Shown in pieces: positions 26,681 through 35,768 of a DNA stretch of 47,763 bases. The DNA is from Nostoc sp. LEGE 12450 (GTDB lineage: Bacteria > Cyanobacteriota > Cyanobacteriia > Cyanobacteriales > Nostocaceae): assembly GCF_015206895.1 (NCBI RefSeq), contig NZ_JADEXU010000053.1:1-47763 (forward strand). Reading direction: 5' to 3'. The position numbers were made by a program, and so were the translations under genes. The notes beneath the pieces were generated by a model that saw only the letters and a program-made list of their open reading frames with translations, made no database searches and was not told the DNA's origin. Numbering within the stretch: position 1 is the stretch's first letter; each line of letters begins with the position of its first letter.

Positions 26681-26893
26681 ATGACAACTCTAAGCATTTC
26701 CAGGAAAGAAATTGCTGCTATAACTGCGGCAGAAGTAGAAGAACTGGCTACACGTCTGGATCTGGATAATTACAGTAATGCTTTTGATGGTTTAAATGAT
26801 TGGCATCTATTACGAGCGATCGCATTTCAGCGTCCAGAATTAGTTGAACCCTATATCTACCTCTTAGACTTGGAACCCTACGATGAAGCGTAG
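26681..26893 (+). CDS. DUF2555 cyanobacterial small protein
   Basis: A 70-residue protein from ATG 26681, which follows GGGAGG at 26664-26669; an upstream in-frame start at 26654 is less likely. The sequence (ISRKEIAAITAAEVEELATRL ... NDWHLLRAIAFQRPELVEPY) is one I recognise as the small DUF2555 family of cyanobacteria. Soluble, helical, acidic. Function unknown. It lies 115 bp upstream of coaBC on the same strand, separated by dispersed repeat sequence. Confidence 0.82.
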   Translation: MTTLSISRKEIAAITAAEVEELATRLDLDNYSNAFDGLNDWHLLRAIAFQRPELVEPYIYLLDLEPYDEA

Positions 26894-27008
26894 TTGAGAG
26901 TTAGGAGAGACACGATTAATCAATCGCGTCTGTACAGGAGTTAGGAGTTGGCAATTAACATTCGTAACTACTTGCTCCTAAGTTACTACTTACTCCTAAC
27001 TTTTTACC

Positions 27009-28214
27009 ATGACTAATCCAAAATTGAACAGGGTTCTAATAGGTGTAGGTGGCGGTATCGCCGCCTACAAAATTTGTGAATTGGTTTCAACGCTGTTTAA
27101 AACTGGGGTGGAAGTCCGAGTTATCCTCACCCGTTCGGCGCAAGAATTTATCACGCCTCTGACAATAGCCACCCTATCTCGTCATCCCGCCTACACAGAT
27201 GATGATTTTTGGCAAACAACTCACTCTCGTCCCTTGCATATTGGGTTGGGTGAATGGGCAGATGTCATGGTAATTGCTCCCTTGACAGCTAATACATTAG
27301 CAAAATTAGCCTACGGGATGGCTGATAATTTACTCACAAATACCGTGCTGGCTTCTACTTGTCCCGTGCTGTTAGCACCCGCAATGAATACGGATATGTG
27401 GGAACAGCTATCGGTGCAACGGAATTGGCAACAGCTATTGATCGATAGCCGATATCATGGAATGAATACAGCATCGGGTTTATTAGCGTGCGATCGCGTC
27501 GGTGCTGGTAGATTAGCAGAACCTCCAGAAATTTTGGCTCACATCCAATCGTTGTTACACACTCAAGGTAAACGAGATTTAGTAGGTAAACGAGTGTTAA
27601 TTAGTGCAGGGGGAACGCGAGAGTTTCTTGATCCAGTGAGGTTTATTGGCAATCCTTCCACAGGTAAAATGGGATTAGCTTTAGCACAAGCCGCACTTCA
27701 CCGAGGCGCAAACGTCACCCTAGTACATGCCCCAGCTAATTGGGATGTACCATTAGGAGTGCAAGCAATTCCCGTCATTAGTGCCGAGCAAATGCAGCAG
27801 GCCATGATGGAATATTTACCGAACGCTGATGTAATTGTGATGTCAGCAGCCGTGGCAGATGTGAAGCCACGAGATTATAGTACAGAGAAATTGCCCAAGC
27901 GATCGCTCCCCCAAGCCTTACCCCTGGAACCAGTACCGGATATAGTCGCCCAATTAGCAAAACTCAAACAGCCGCATCAAAGATTAATTGGTTTTGCAGC
28001 ACAAACTGGTGATATTATCAAGCCAGCGTTAGAAAAATTACAGAAGAAAAAACTAGATGCGATCGTTGCCAATCCCATCGATCAACCTGATAGTGGTTTT
28101 GGGAGTGATAATAATCAAGCGATATTTTTAGATAGCCAAGGAAATCAGCTAGCGATCGCACCTTGTTCTAAATTAGAAATGGCCCATTATTTATTTGATT
28201 TTGCCATCACTTGA
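27009..28214 (+). CDS. coaBC: Bifunctional phosphopantothenoylcysteine decarboxylase/synthetase
   Basis: A 401-residue fusion of usual length. CoaC half (1 to about 185): [16 protein letters not shown], the PLHIGLGEW block with the catalytic His, and the PAMN motif (APAMNTDMW). CoaB half: [34 protein letters not shown], and FAAQTGD. It makes 4'-phosphopantothenoylcysteine from phosphopantothenate, cysteine and a nucleotide, then decarboxylates it to phosphopantetheine in coenzyme A synthesis; cytoplasmic, FMN-dependent. Essential housekeeping gene. Confidence 0.97.
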   Translation: MTNPKLNRVLIGVGGGIAAYKICELVSTLFKTGVEVRVILTRSAQEFITPLTIATLSRHPAYTDDDFWQTTHSRPLHIGLGEWADVMVIAPLTANTLAKLAYGMADNLLTNTVLASTCPVLLAPAMNTDMWEQLSVQRNWQQLLIDSRYHGMNTASGLLACDRVGAGRLAEPPEILAHIQSLLHTQGKRDLVGKRVLISAGGTREFLDPVRFIGNPSTGKMGLALAQAALHRGANVTLVHAPANWDVPLGVQAIPVISAEQMQQAMMEYLPNADVIVMSAAVADVKPRDYSTEKLPKRSLPQALPLEPVPDIVAQLAKLKQPHQRLIGFAAQTGDIIKPALEKLQKKKLDAIVANPIDQPDSGFGSDNNQAIFLDSQGNQLAIAPCSKLEMAHYLFDFAIT

Positions 28215-28300
28215 TATAAAGATATAAGTGATTACTTGAGGATTATCCAAGTGAACTACTCCAACCCCCATAAAATCTTTATGTAATAAGACTTTTAAGC

Positions 28301-29512
28301 TTAACCCAGTTTTCTGTTCCAATGATTCTTATACATCGGATATCCTTCACCTGGGTTTTTAAGGCGTATACGATACAAGCTATTTCTTGCCGTGATGTAC
28401 AAAGTTTTATAATCATTGTCCCCCCACGCTAGATTAGCTGGAACTTCTGGGACTTCAATAATACCTAGTAGATTGCCTGCGGGTGAGAAAACCCACACTC
28501 CTCCAGGCCCCGTACTGTAAACATTCCCTTTGATATCTACTTTCATGCCATCTGGAACTCCTTCCTTACCAGGATATTTTTGTTGGGCAAAAATACGTCC
28601 ATTTTTCAAAAGGCCATTGGAATTAACATTAAAGACACGGATATGACCTTTTTCAGAATCATTGACATATAGTTTGGCTTCATCAGGAGAAAAGGCGATG
28701 CCATTAGGACGTACAAAATCTTTAACTAATAGAGTTAATTTCCTATCCGATGTCAGACGATAAACACCATAAAAACCTAATTCTTCTTGTTGTGGTTTAA
28801 TACCATAGGGTGGATCTGTGAAGTAGATACTTCCATCTGATTTCACTACTAAATCATTTGGGCTATTAAGTCGTTTTCCTTGGTAATAGCTAACAAGTGT
28901 GACTAATTTGCCATTTTCTTCTGTACGAGATACACGACGATTACCGTGTTCAGCAGTAACTAAACGCCCTTGTTGGTCAAAGGCATTGCCATTAGCATTA
29001 CCAGAATGGCGACGGAAAATCTGCAATTTTTGATTAGGTTGCCATTTATAAATTGTATTGGCAGGAATATCACTAAAGAGTAGAAAACCATCTGGATGCC
29101 AAAGCGGCCCCTCTGTAAATTTGAAATTTTTAGCAATTTTTTCAACTTGAGTATCCTTCTCAAGAATGTTTTGCAAATTATCCTGTTTCTTATAAAACTT
29201 GTGTATGGGAGCTCTTAATTCTGTAATAATTGCGCCATAATTTGTTACCTTAGCTACTAATCCATTAGCATTAGTCAAGGTAAATAGCTGTACTGCTTGG
29301 CCTTTTTCAGTTTTACCCCATTCCTTAACAGTTATATTTGTATTCTGCTGATACGAATCTTGAATCTGAGTAATATTTGTATCTAAAAAGACTATTTTGC
29401 CTTTAGCATTTCCCCCTTGACAAGAGTACAAAATACTCATGAAGATGAGAGTTATTCCAGTTGTTATGGAAAATGTCGCTAATTTTAGATTTTTAATAAA
29501 GATAGGTGGCAT
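28301..29512 (-). CDS. SMP-30/gluconolactonase lipoprotein with aldose-epimerase-like N-terminus
   Basis: A 403-residue protein. Residues 1-31 form a lipoprotein signal with lipobox ILYSC. Residues about 57-97 (VKEWGKTEKGQAVQLFTLTN, VTNYGAIITELRAP) look like the first strands of galactose mutarotase/aldose 1-epimerase (GalM), but the rest of that fold is missing. From about residue 118 the protein is an SMP-30/gluconolactonase beta-propeller: FTEGPLWHPDG, NSPNDLVVKSDGSIYFTDPP and RPNGIAFSPDEAKLYVNDSE carry the expected Glu, Asn and Asp metal ligands. It should hydrolyse aldonolactones at the envelope. It is divergent from a sugar dehydrogenase gene with only 28 bp between starts, which suits a sugar-to-lactone-to-acid route. 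Confidence 0.88.
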   Translation of the reverse strand: MPPIFIKNLKLATFSITTGITLIFMSILYSCQGGNAKGKIVFLDTNITQIQDSYQQNTNITVKEWGKTEKGQAVQLFTLTNANGLVAKVTNYGAIITELRAPIHKFYKKQDNLQNILEKDTQVEKIAKNFKFTEGPLWHPDGFLLFSDIPANTIYKWQPNQKLQIFRRHSGNANGNAFDQQGRLVTAEHGNRRVSRTEENGKLVTLVSYYQGKRLNSPNDLVVKSDGSIYFTDPPYGIKPQQEELGFYGVYRLTSDRKLTLLVKDFVRPNGIAFSPDEAKLYVNDSEKGHIRVFNVNSNGLLKNGRIFAQQKYPGKEGVPDGMKVDIKGNVYSTGPGGVWVFSPAGNLLGIIEVPEVPANLAWGDNDYKTLYITARNSLYRIRLKNPGEGYPMYKNHWNRKLG

Positions 29513-29540
29513 AAACTAAATGCTATTTATAACTGAAATA

Positions 29541-31019
29541 ATGAAAAAATTATACCTTTTAATTCCTATCTGCATAGTTTTGCTTTTCAACTTAGCATTT
29601 TCTAATATTTCCTCAGCACAAATTACAGATCCCATCCCTGAGATGATTGAAAAATCAAAGATTTCGGTAGGAATACAACAAGTTTTGCAAATACCAGAAA
29701 GTGGTACAGGGCGAAGCAAAGAGAGAATTGCAAGATTAAATATATTAGCCCATGCAGGTGATGGTAGCGGTAGGTTATTCGTCAATGATATGCGTGGCAA
29801 ACTATATGTAATTAATAATGATAGAGCCTCAGTTTACATGGATGTAAAAAGATTAGTCTGCTCAGGCTTTAGTTATGATACTTCTCAACAAGGTTTTTCT
29901 TATTTTGCCTTCCATCCAGAGTTTAAGCAAAATGGAATTTTTTATACTGTACACAGCGAAGAAAAAAATAACTCTTTCACTGATTTTCCTGTGAGGAAAA
30001 AAATTATTGATAGTTCAGGTAATATCATCGAAAGTTCTCACCATGACGTAGTTCTAGAATGGAAAACTACTAATTCTGCTGCTAATACTTTTTCTGGAAA
30101 TTTTCGAGAAATACTGCGGATTGAACAGCCATATCCAGACCATAATGTCGGGCAATTGGGCTTTAATCCTAATGCTAAACCTGGAGATTTCGATTATGGA
30201 ATGTTATACATTGCTACAGCAGACGGAGGAAGTGACGGTTTTCCTGTCAGCAATACAGATCCTTTAGATAATGCACAAGACCTGAGTACACCTCTAGGAA
30301 AAATTCTGCGTATAGATCCTTTTGGCAAGAACAGCGTTAACGGTAAGTACGGCATCCCTGAAGATAATCCTTTTGCTCACGATGACGACCCCAAGACTTT
30401 AGGAGAAATTTGGGCTTATGGGTTGCGTAATCCCCATCGTTTTAGTTGGGATACTAGTGGCGCAGGCAAGATGTTAATTGTTGATATCGGTCAAGCTTTG
30501 ATTGAAGAAATAAATCTTGGGATCAAAGGTGCTAATTATGGATGGGGGAACCGTGAGGGAACATGGATGATAGATGAAAAGAAGGAAGATGTTCTATTTT
30601 CCTTACCTAAAGATGATGCCAAGTATGGTTACACATATCCGGTTGCTCAATATGACCATGATTTACCTGCTGATGGACAGGATTCTTATGCAGTTGCGAT
30701 CGCAGGTGGTTATGTTTACAGAGGTAAAGCCATTCCTGAATTAGTAGGTCAGTATATTTTTGCTGACTTTGGCAACGATGGACGCTTTTTTCATGTACCT
30801 GTAGATGAACTTGTTAATGGTAAACAGGCAAAAATTAAAGAACTTAGGCTTTTTGATGGTAAAAAAGAAAGTTATTTTCTAGAAATCATTGGCAGTAAAC
30901 GTTCCGATCTCAGATTTGGGGTAGACCAAGAGGGTGAAATTTATGTAACCTCTAAGAGCGATGGCAAGGTGAGAAAATTTGTTCGTTCTCCAAATTCTAA
31001 ATTTTATAAGAGTTTATAG
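29541..31019 (+). CDS. PQQ-dependent sugar dehydrogenase (sGDH/HHIP-like), exported
   Basis: About 492 residues from ATG 29541 (an in-frame ATG at 29520 adds seven residues). The signal peptide is MKKLYLLIPICIVLLFNLAF followed by SSAQ. The mature part is a six-bladed propeller of the soluble glucose dehydrogenase family: AGDGSGRLFVNDMRGKLYVI, FHPEFKQNGIFYTVHSE, YPDHNVGQLGFNP with the likely catalytic His, LYIATADGGSDG, LGKILRIDPFG, WAYGLRNPHRFSWD and GANYGWGNREG. It would oxidise sugars or related polyols to lactones with PQQ, in the periplasm. Whether this organism makes PQQ cannot be judged. It is paired divergently with the lactonase lipoprotein. Confidence 0.9.
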   Translation: MKKLYLLIPICIVLLFNLAFSNISSAQITDPIPEMIEKSKISVGIQQVLQIPESGTGRSKERIARLNILAHAGDGSGRLFVNDMRGKLYVINNDRASVYMDVKRLVCSGFSYDTSQQGFSYFAFHPEFKQNGIFYTVHSEEKNNSFTDFPVRKKIIDSSGNIIESSHHDVVLEWKTTNSAANTFSGNFREILRIEQPYPDHNVGQLGFNPNAKPGDFDYGMLYIATADGGSDGFPVSNTDPLDNAQDLSTPLGKILRIDPFGKNSVNGKYGIPEDNPFAHDDDPKTLGEIWAYGLRNPHRFSWDTSGAGKMLIVDIGQALIEEINLGIKGANYGWGNREGTWMIDEKKEDVLFSLPKDDAKYGYTYPVAQYDHDLPADGQDSYAVAIAGGYVYRGKAIPELVGQYIFADFGNDGRFFHVPVDELVNGKQAKIKELRLFDGKKESYFLEIIGSKRSDLRFGVDQEGEIYVTSKSDGKVRKFVRSPNSKFYKSL

Positions 31020-31440
31020 GTTTTTCATTGCCAAAATATTTTGAATCAGCGATCGCCCAACTCACACGTTACAAAATTTTTCTCGCGCCAGTCCAGCATT
31101 GGTTGTTACTTCTAACACCCGATTTCAATCCCTGTATCGTATATGCTGTGCTTGCGGCAGAATCTATTGTGGGTAAGCTTTTTGAGACTTAAGGGGAAAA
31201 GCCAGATTAATGAATCGGTGTTCTAAGGATACGGCATTGTGGTGTCTCTACAACTATCCATGTTCATGCTTAATTCTTTTTCTCTACCTTTACAAATAGT
31301 GTGACTGACACATACATATCAAGCAGCGATTGAGAAAGGAAACTACTACTTTTAATTGGGTAGAACCCGTATGGAATATGGCTTTAAGTCACTTTTCTAG
31401 ATTTTACAATATAGGTAAGACATAAAAATTACCTTTCTAT
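31020..31440. other. Gene-free gap
   Basis: About 420 bp with a GCGATCGC site near 31050 and no gene, repeat array or RNA that I can recognise. It should contain the promoter of the RemA-like gene. Confidence 0.4.
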
Positions 31441-31797
31441 ATGAAAATACTCTCATCAGAGCTAGTCCATTTGGGATTTGGCAAATATGTGCGTTCTGAC
31501 CAAGTGACAGCAGTTATACCAATAGAAGAGGAGCGAGGCCCAGGACGACGAACCTTTGTTCACGTTCAAGGGCAAAACGATCCAATTATCGCCTCTCGCG
31601 CTGAAGATACCATCGTGCGTGATTTGGTACAGGAACCACGCGAAGTTACCCAAGCCCGTCAGCAGCAGGAAATTCTTCAAGATTTATTGGTTAATTTAGC
31701 TAATGTTAATTCCACTGTGCGACGAATTAACCGTGATGAAGGCAGTTTGGATCTCGATTTGTTAGAGCGACGAATTAAGCAAGTCCTGGAAAATTAA
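31441..31797 (+). CDS. RemA/DUF370-like small regulator
   Basis: A 118-residue protein. The first 65 residues (LVHLGFGKYVRSDQVTAVIP ... GRRTFVHVQ ... IIASRAEDTIVRDL) resemble DUF370/RemA, a small DNA-binding biofilm and osmolyte regulator in Bacillus, including the conserved FG, the SxxV block and the GRRT loop. A helical, charged C-terminal extension (about residues 68-118) is not part of classic RemA and may oligomerise. The gene is 37 bp upstream of the radical SAM gene on the same strand. The assignment is by eye, so moderate. Confidence 0.65.
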   Translation: MKILSSELVHLGFGKYVRSDQVTAVIPIEEERGPGRRTFVHVQGQNDPIIASRAEDTIVRDLVQEPREVTQARQQQEILQDLLVNLANVNSTVRRINRDEGSLDLDLLERRIKQVLEN

Positions 31798-31834
31798 TTG
31801 CAGAAATCAGCAAACTAAATAACGGAGAACGATA

Positions 31835-32923
31835 TTGCTGAATACAATTACAGACCAAGTTTCAGTATCAGATACACAAACAAAATCGCCAAGGTTGTGG
31901 ATACCTGAACGGGTACTGTTTACACCTGCTGCTCTAGATGAGGATTGGGGGCAGCAGATTCTTAAACGTGTGCAGTCACTCAACTTACCAATAGAAGAGT
32001 TATCACAGAACCGCCTGAAAGGTCTGCGCGGTGAGTCTGAGCGCGATACTTATAACATCGCCAAGCGTACCTTAGCGGTAGTTACTGCACCGCCCAGTTC
32101 TTTTAAGCTGAGTCCCATCCCACCTTCTGCGGATTGGCAGTTTCACATTGCCGAAGGTTGTCCTGCTCATTGTCAATACTGCTACCTAGCTGGTAGCTTG
32201 TCGGGGCCACCTGTCATCCGCACTTTTGCCAACTTACCGCAGATATTAGAGAATTTAGCTAACTACGAGCAACAGGGGAAAACCACAAGTTTTGAAGTTA
32301 GCTGTTACACAGACCCATTGGGTATTGAGCATTTAACTGGAAGTCTTGCTGAATGTATCCGTTACTTTGGCACTCGTACCAATGCACATCTGCGTTGGGT
32401 ATCGAAGTTTGATGCTGTGGATGGATTACTCGATTTACCACACAATGGCAATACTCGCTGTCGGATGAGCGTTAATGCAGCACCGATTTCTGGCAAGTTT
32501 GAAGGTGGCACGGCATCCGTAGCATCCAGACTGAATGCATTGCGACGGTTGGCGTTACCACAAGAGCGTGGCGGTGGTGGCTATCCAGTAGGCTTGGTTA
32601 TCGCGCCAATTATGCCGATAGACGATTGGCAGATGCACTATAGTCGCTTGTTTGACCAGATAAACGAGGCATTAGATTTTGACTGTAATCTTACCTTTGA
32701 GTTAATCTCGCATCGGTTCACACCTGGGTCAAAAGAAGTGTTACAAACTTGGTATCCGCAATCCAAATTAGAGATGGATGAGGCAAAGCGCAGTGTCAAG
32801 CGTAATAAGTTTGGTGGGACGAAGTACGTTTACGAGAAGGACACAATGAAAGCGTTGCGTAGCTTTTTTGAGAGTGAGATTAGTAGGCGCTTTCCAAATG
32901 CTGAAACTCTTTATTGGACTTAG
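31835..32923 (+). CDS. Spore photoproduct lyase-family radical SAM protein
   Basis: A 362-residue protein starting at TTG (31835) after GGAG at 31824-31827. The radical SAM cluster motif is C109xxxC113xxC116 (GCPAHCQYCYLAG), and surrounding blocks (SFEVSCYTDPLGIEHLTGSL, CRMSVNA, LVIAPIMP, ELISHRFTPGSKEVL) match the spore photoproduct lyase family. In Firmicutes SplB repairs the 5-thyminyl-5,6-dihydrothymine UV lesion; cyanobacteria do not sporulate that way, so the role here may be a related DNA repair or an uncharacterised radical reaction. It may be co-transcribed with the RemA-like gene. Confidence 0.88.
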   Translation: MLNTITDQVSVSDTQTKSPRLWIPERVLFTPAALDEDWGQQILKRVQSLNLPIEELSQNRLKGLRGESERDTYNIAKRTLAVVTAPPSSFKLSPIPPSADWQFHIAEGCPAHCQYCYLAGSLSGPPVIRTFANLPQILENLANYEQQGKTTSFEVSCYTDPLGIEHLTGSLAECIRYFGTRTNAHLRWVSKFDAVDGLLDLPHNGNTRCRMSVNAAPISGKFEGGTASVASRLNALRRLALPQERGGGGYPVGLVIAPIMPIDDWQMHYSRLFDQINEALDFDCNLTFELISHRFTPGSKEVLQTWYPQSKLEMDEAKRSVKRNKFGGTKYVYEKDTMKALRSFFESEISRRFPNAETLYWT

Positions 32924-32977
32924 TACAGCATTTCATTAATTCGTAGCAAATTAAATTTGGCAAGATTCTGCAATGCC

Positions 32978-33121
32978 AATGCGTTGGCTTGCATTGCTAA
33001 TGCGTCAGCTTAAATTGTTAATGCATTGCCTTGCAGTGTTCATGCATTGGCTTGCAGTGTTCATGCGTTGGCTTGCATTGTTAATGCGTTGGCTTGCATT
33101 GTTAATGCATTTTCCTGCATT
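32978..33121. repeat. 21-bp minisatellite, about seven units
   Basis: Units resemble AATGCGTTGGCTTGCATTGTT with substitutions. The period is a multiple of three, so a frame coding for (MRWLALL)n stays open from 32973 to 33197, but it has no ribosome site and is only repeat translation. It lies after the radical SAM gene. Confidence 0.85.
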
Positions 33122-33508
33122 AAAAACGTTACGCTTTTACGCAAAACTGTACTTAGAAGACTACTTTACTCAAATAGAGACTGTAATTCTTGAGTAAAAG
33201 AGCGATCGCAGAATAATATATCACTCTCAATAATTTTTAAGCGCTTCCGGCAGTTCTAAGGTTTCTCCAATCCTGGATAACTCTACACACCGATAGCATA
33301 AATCCGGCTACCATCTCAATTAACTTAACAAGAAGCAAAATTTCCTTGTTAAAGGTAAGCAAACTACCACTCCGGTTTTTCGCTGAGTTGAGCTACGCCT
33401 ACGCAAAGCCGCATAATTTTGGCAGACGACAGGCGGCGTTATACATTAATAAGTGTATCTGCAATACCGGACTTGTTCTGGCTTAGTCTCAATAGCAAAG
33501 GTTTGGAG
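33122..33508. other. Gene-free gap before the site-2 protease gene
   Basis: One GCGATCGC (about 33202) and no gene or repeat array. A frame open from 33419 leads into the protease but lacks a ribosome site until 33509. Confidence 0.45.
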
Positions 33509-34990
33509 ATGTTTACTTTATCAGAAACTTCTATCCTGGCGGCAATCCTACTGGTAGCTTTAGGCATTTTGGGCTGGGGCTTTTATCGCGCCAGACCTTT
33601 TGGTAAACTGGGAATCTTAGCCTGGTTACAGTCGGTGGTGTTGATGACTCCCTGGCTCCTGTTTTTTGGATTGTTTGCCGCAGGGATTTACATCAATATA
33701 GCGGGTATATTGTTCTTAGTGGTGACTTCCGCCGGATTGTACGTCTACTTGGGCAGACAGTTACGCGCAGCTGGGCAAGATGCCATCCTCAAACAACGCG
33801 CAACAGAAAGACTCGCGGCTAATTCCTCACTTGAAGCCAATTCCCCGAAACCAACAGTAGCAGAACTGAAACCGGAGATTCCGCCAATACCAGAAGAAGA
33901 CTTGAATGCAATTAAAGGTATCTTTGGTATCGATACGTTTTTTGCCACAGAAACCATTGCCTATCAAGATGGAGCTATTTTCAAAGGCAATTTGCGGGGA
34001 GAACCAGAAGAAGTTCACAACCGTCTAACTGCAAGTTTGCAGCAACGCCTTGGCGAGCAATATCGCCTATTTTTAGTGGAAAACACGGATGGGAAACCAG
34101 TGGTAATTGTCCTGCCGAGCCGCAACGATCCCCGGCCGATGTTGTTATCCCAAAAAGCTTTTGCAGGTATTTTGTTAATAGCAACCATTGCCACAAATCT
34201 AGAAGCTGCTGGATTACTGCTGAATTTTGATTTCTTTGGCAATCCAGGGCGATTTCAAGAAGCTTTGCCTATAGGTGCTGGGATATTTGCGATTTTAGTG
34301 GCTCACGAAATTGGTCATTGGTTACTTGCTAAACGCCACCAAATCCGTCTTAGCTGGCCTTTCTTTCTACCCGCAGTGCAAATTGGTTCCTTTGGGGCAA
34401 TTACCCGCTTTGAATCTTTGTTACCCAACCGCAAGGTATTATTTGATATTGCCTTGGCAGGGCCAGCCGCAGGTGGTATCGTTTCCTTGTTAATGCTGGT
34501 GACAGGCTTACTACTTTCTCACCCAGGTAGTTTATTTCAATTGCCCAATCAGTTTTTCCAAGGGTCGATTTTGGTAGGAAGTTTGGCGCGAGTTGTCTTG
34601 GGTTCGGCGTTGCAGTCATCTTTGGTAAGTGTTCATCCCCTAGTGATAATTGGTTGGTTGGGGTTAATTATCACCGCTTTGAACTTGATGCCTGCAGGAC
34701 AACTAGATGGTGGGCGTATTGTTCAGGCGATTTATGGACGCAAAACCGCAGGACGCGCAACGATTGCAACCTTAATTTTACTGGCGTTAGTGTCTCTTGG
34801 TAATATGATTGCCATGTACTGGGCGATCGTGATTTTCTTCTTGCAACGAGATCAAGAACGCCCCAGCTTGAATGAAATCACTGAACCCGATGATGCTAGA
34901 GCCGCTTTGGGGCTTTTGGCTCTATTCTTAATGATTACTACACTCTTACCTCTAACTCCCGGTTTGGCTGGGCGTTTGGGAATAGGATAA
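33509..34990 (+). CDS. Site-2 protease-family membrane metalloprotease (M50)
   Basis: About 493 residues from the ATG at 33509, which has AAAGG seven bases upstream; the frame runs from 33419 but an earlier start is not supported. N-terminal hydrophobic helices, a soluble segment (about residues 90-215), then a membrane core with H266-E267-I-G-H270 (VAHEIGHWLLAKRH) and D400 in NLMPAGQLDGGRI, the zinc-binding pair of site-2 proteases. The layout resembles plant EGY-type and cyanobacterial S2P homologues. It would cleave membrane-bound substrates within the bilayer, for example anti-sigma factors; the substrate is not known. Confidence 0.93.
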   Translation: MFTLSETSILAAILLVALGILGWGFYRARPFGKLGILAWLQSVVLMTPWLLFFGLFAAGIYINIAGILFLVVTSAGLYVYLGRQLRAAGQDAILKQRATERLAANSSLEANSPKPTVAELKPEIPPIPEEDLNAIKGIFGIDTFFATETIAYQDGAIFKGNLRGEPEEVHNRLTASLQQRLGEQYRLFLVENTDGKPVVIVLPSRNDPRPMLLSQKAFAGILLIATIATNLEAAGLLLNFDFFGNPGRFQEALPIGAGIFAILVAHEIGHWLLAKRHQIRLSWPFFLPAVQIGSFGAITRFESLLPNRKVLFDIALAGPAAGGIVSLLMLVTGLLLSHPGSLFQLPNQFFQGSILVGSLARVVLGSALQSSLVSVHPLVIIGWLGLIITALNLMPAGQLDGGRIVQAIYGRKTAGRATIATLILLALVSLGNMIAMYWAIVIFFLQRDQERPSLNEITEPDDARAALGLLALFLMITTLLPLTPGLAGRLGIG

Positions 34991-35010
34991 TGCTGAGTTA
35001 GCAATATAGA

Positions 35011-35039
35011 CATCTTGCAAAAGTAACTTTTGCAAGATG
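35011..35039. repeat. 29-bp perfect hairpin
   Basis: CATCTTGCAAAAGT and its exact complement around a single base, just downstream of the protease gene. It is not followed by a T-run, so it is more likely a dispersed palindrome than a terminator. Confidence 0.8.
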
Positions 35040-35171
35040 TTGGGCAAAGGTTAAAGAGGAAGGTAAAATTCCATACCTTTACCCTTTAACCGTTCCCCCT
35101 TTTTCCCACTTCTGCAAGAAGTCTAATGAGTTGTAGTTGGAGATTTTGCGATCGCCTTGCAGACTTTATTG

Positions 35172-35206
35172 AAAAACCTGCTAGTCATTTTAAAAAGACT
35201 AGCAGG
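35172..35206 (-). terminator. Rho-independent terminator after tRNA-Pro
   Basis: On the minus strand, stem CCTGCTAGTC / GACTAGCAGG (ten pairs) with a 10-nt loop followed by TTTTT, 16 bp beyond the tRNA 3' end. Confidence 0.85.
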
Positions 35207-35222
35207 CATGGCTTATCATCAA

Positions 35223-35296
35223 TCGGAGCGGCGGGATTCGAACCCACGACCTCCACTACCCCAAAGTGGCGCGCTACCAAGCTGCGCTACGCCCCG
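35223..35296 (-). tRNA. tRNA-Pro (GGG)
   Basis: 74 nt on the minus strand including the discriminator A. The acceptor stem CGGGGCG pairs with CGCTCCG, the T loop is GGTTCGAATCC-like, and the anticodon stem CCACT/AGTGG encloses the loop TTGGGGT, giving anticodon GGG. CCA is not encoded. Confidence 0.93.
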
Positions 35297-35346
35297 GTCA
35301 GAATTACCATCATATAGCAATACTCTTAGATAATCAAGAGGCTCAT

Positions 35347-35712
35347 TTAAAAAACTTTAAGCATCCCAGCAGCTTGCAGTAAATCTGGAACAGCAGAAGC
35401 ACTCCATTTACCCTCTACACATCGCCCTGTATTCAAAATGAAGCACAGACTGTAATCATGAGGATAGCCTTCTACCTCCATCCATAATAAATCGCTTTCG
35501 GCTTCACAAGCAATTTTTTCCTCTTCCATTAATTCCGTTGCGAGTTGCTTCATGGTGTCCGCTAACTGTGCTAGTAGACGGCAAAAATCATTCAACTCAG
35601 CTTCGGTTAACTCAATTGCCCAATCATCTGTACCGACTAAACCTTTAAATTCAGGTGCATCGGGATTCCAGCCAATACGCCAACCAAATCCGGTTTTTAC
35701 AACGCGTTCCAT
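35347..35712 (-). CDS. DUF1818-family protein
   Basis: A 121-residue protein starting MERVVKTGFGWRIGWNPDAP, with TDDWAIELTEAELNDFCRLL and LWMEVEGYP, which I recognise as DUF1818, a small cyanobacterial family of unknown function. Soluble, acidic. It follows the secreted protein gene by 56 bp and rpoZ by about 690 bp on the same strand, and may be co-transcribed with them. Confidence 0.85.
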   Translation of the reverse strand: MERVVKTGFGWRIGWNPDAPEFKGLVGTDDWAIELTEAELNDFCRLLAQLADTMKQLATELMEEEKIACEAESDLLWMEVEGYPHDYSLCFILNTGRCVEGKWSASAVPDLLQAAGMLKVF

Positions 35713-35768
35713 AATTAGTTAAAAGTGAGGAGTTATGAATTTACAACTTATAACTCCTAAATTTCCCA

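Noticed and set aside
32973..33197. 74-residue frame of MRWLALL repeats
   Set aside because: Translation of the 21-bp minisatellite; no ribosome site.
35126..35317. 63-residue plus-strand frame
   Set aside because: It runs across the terminator and the complement of tRNA-Pro.
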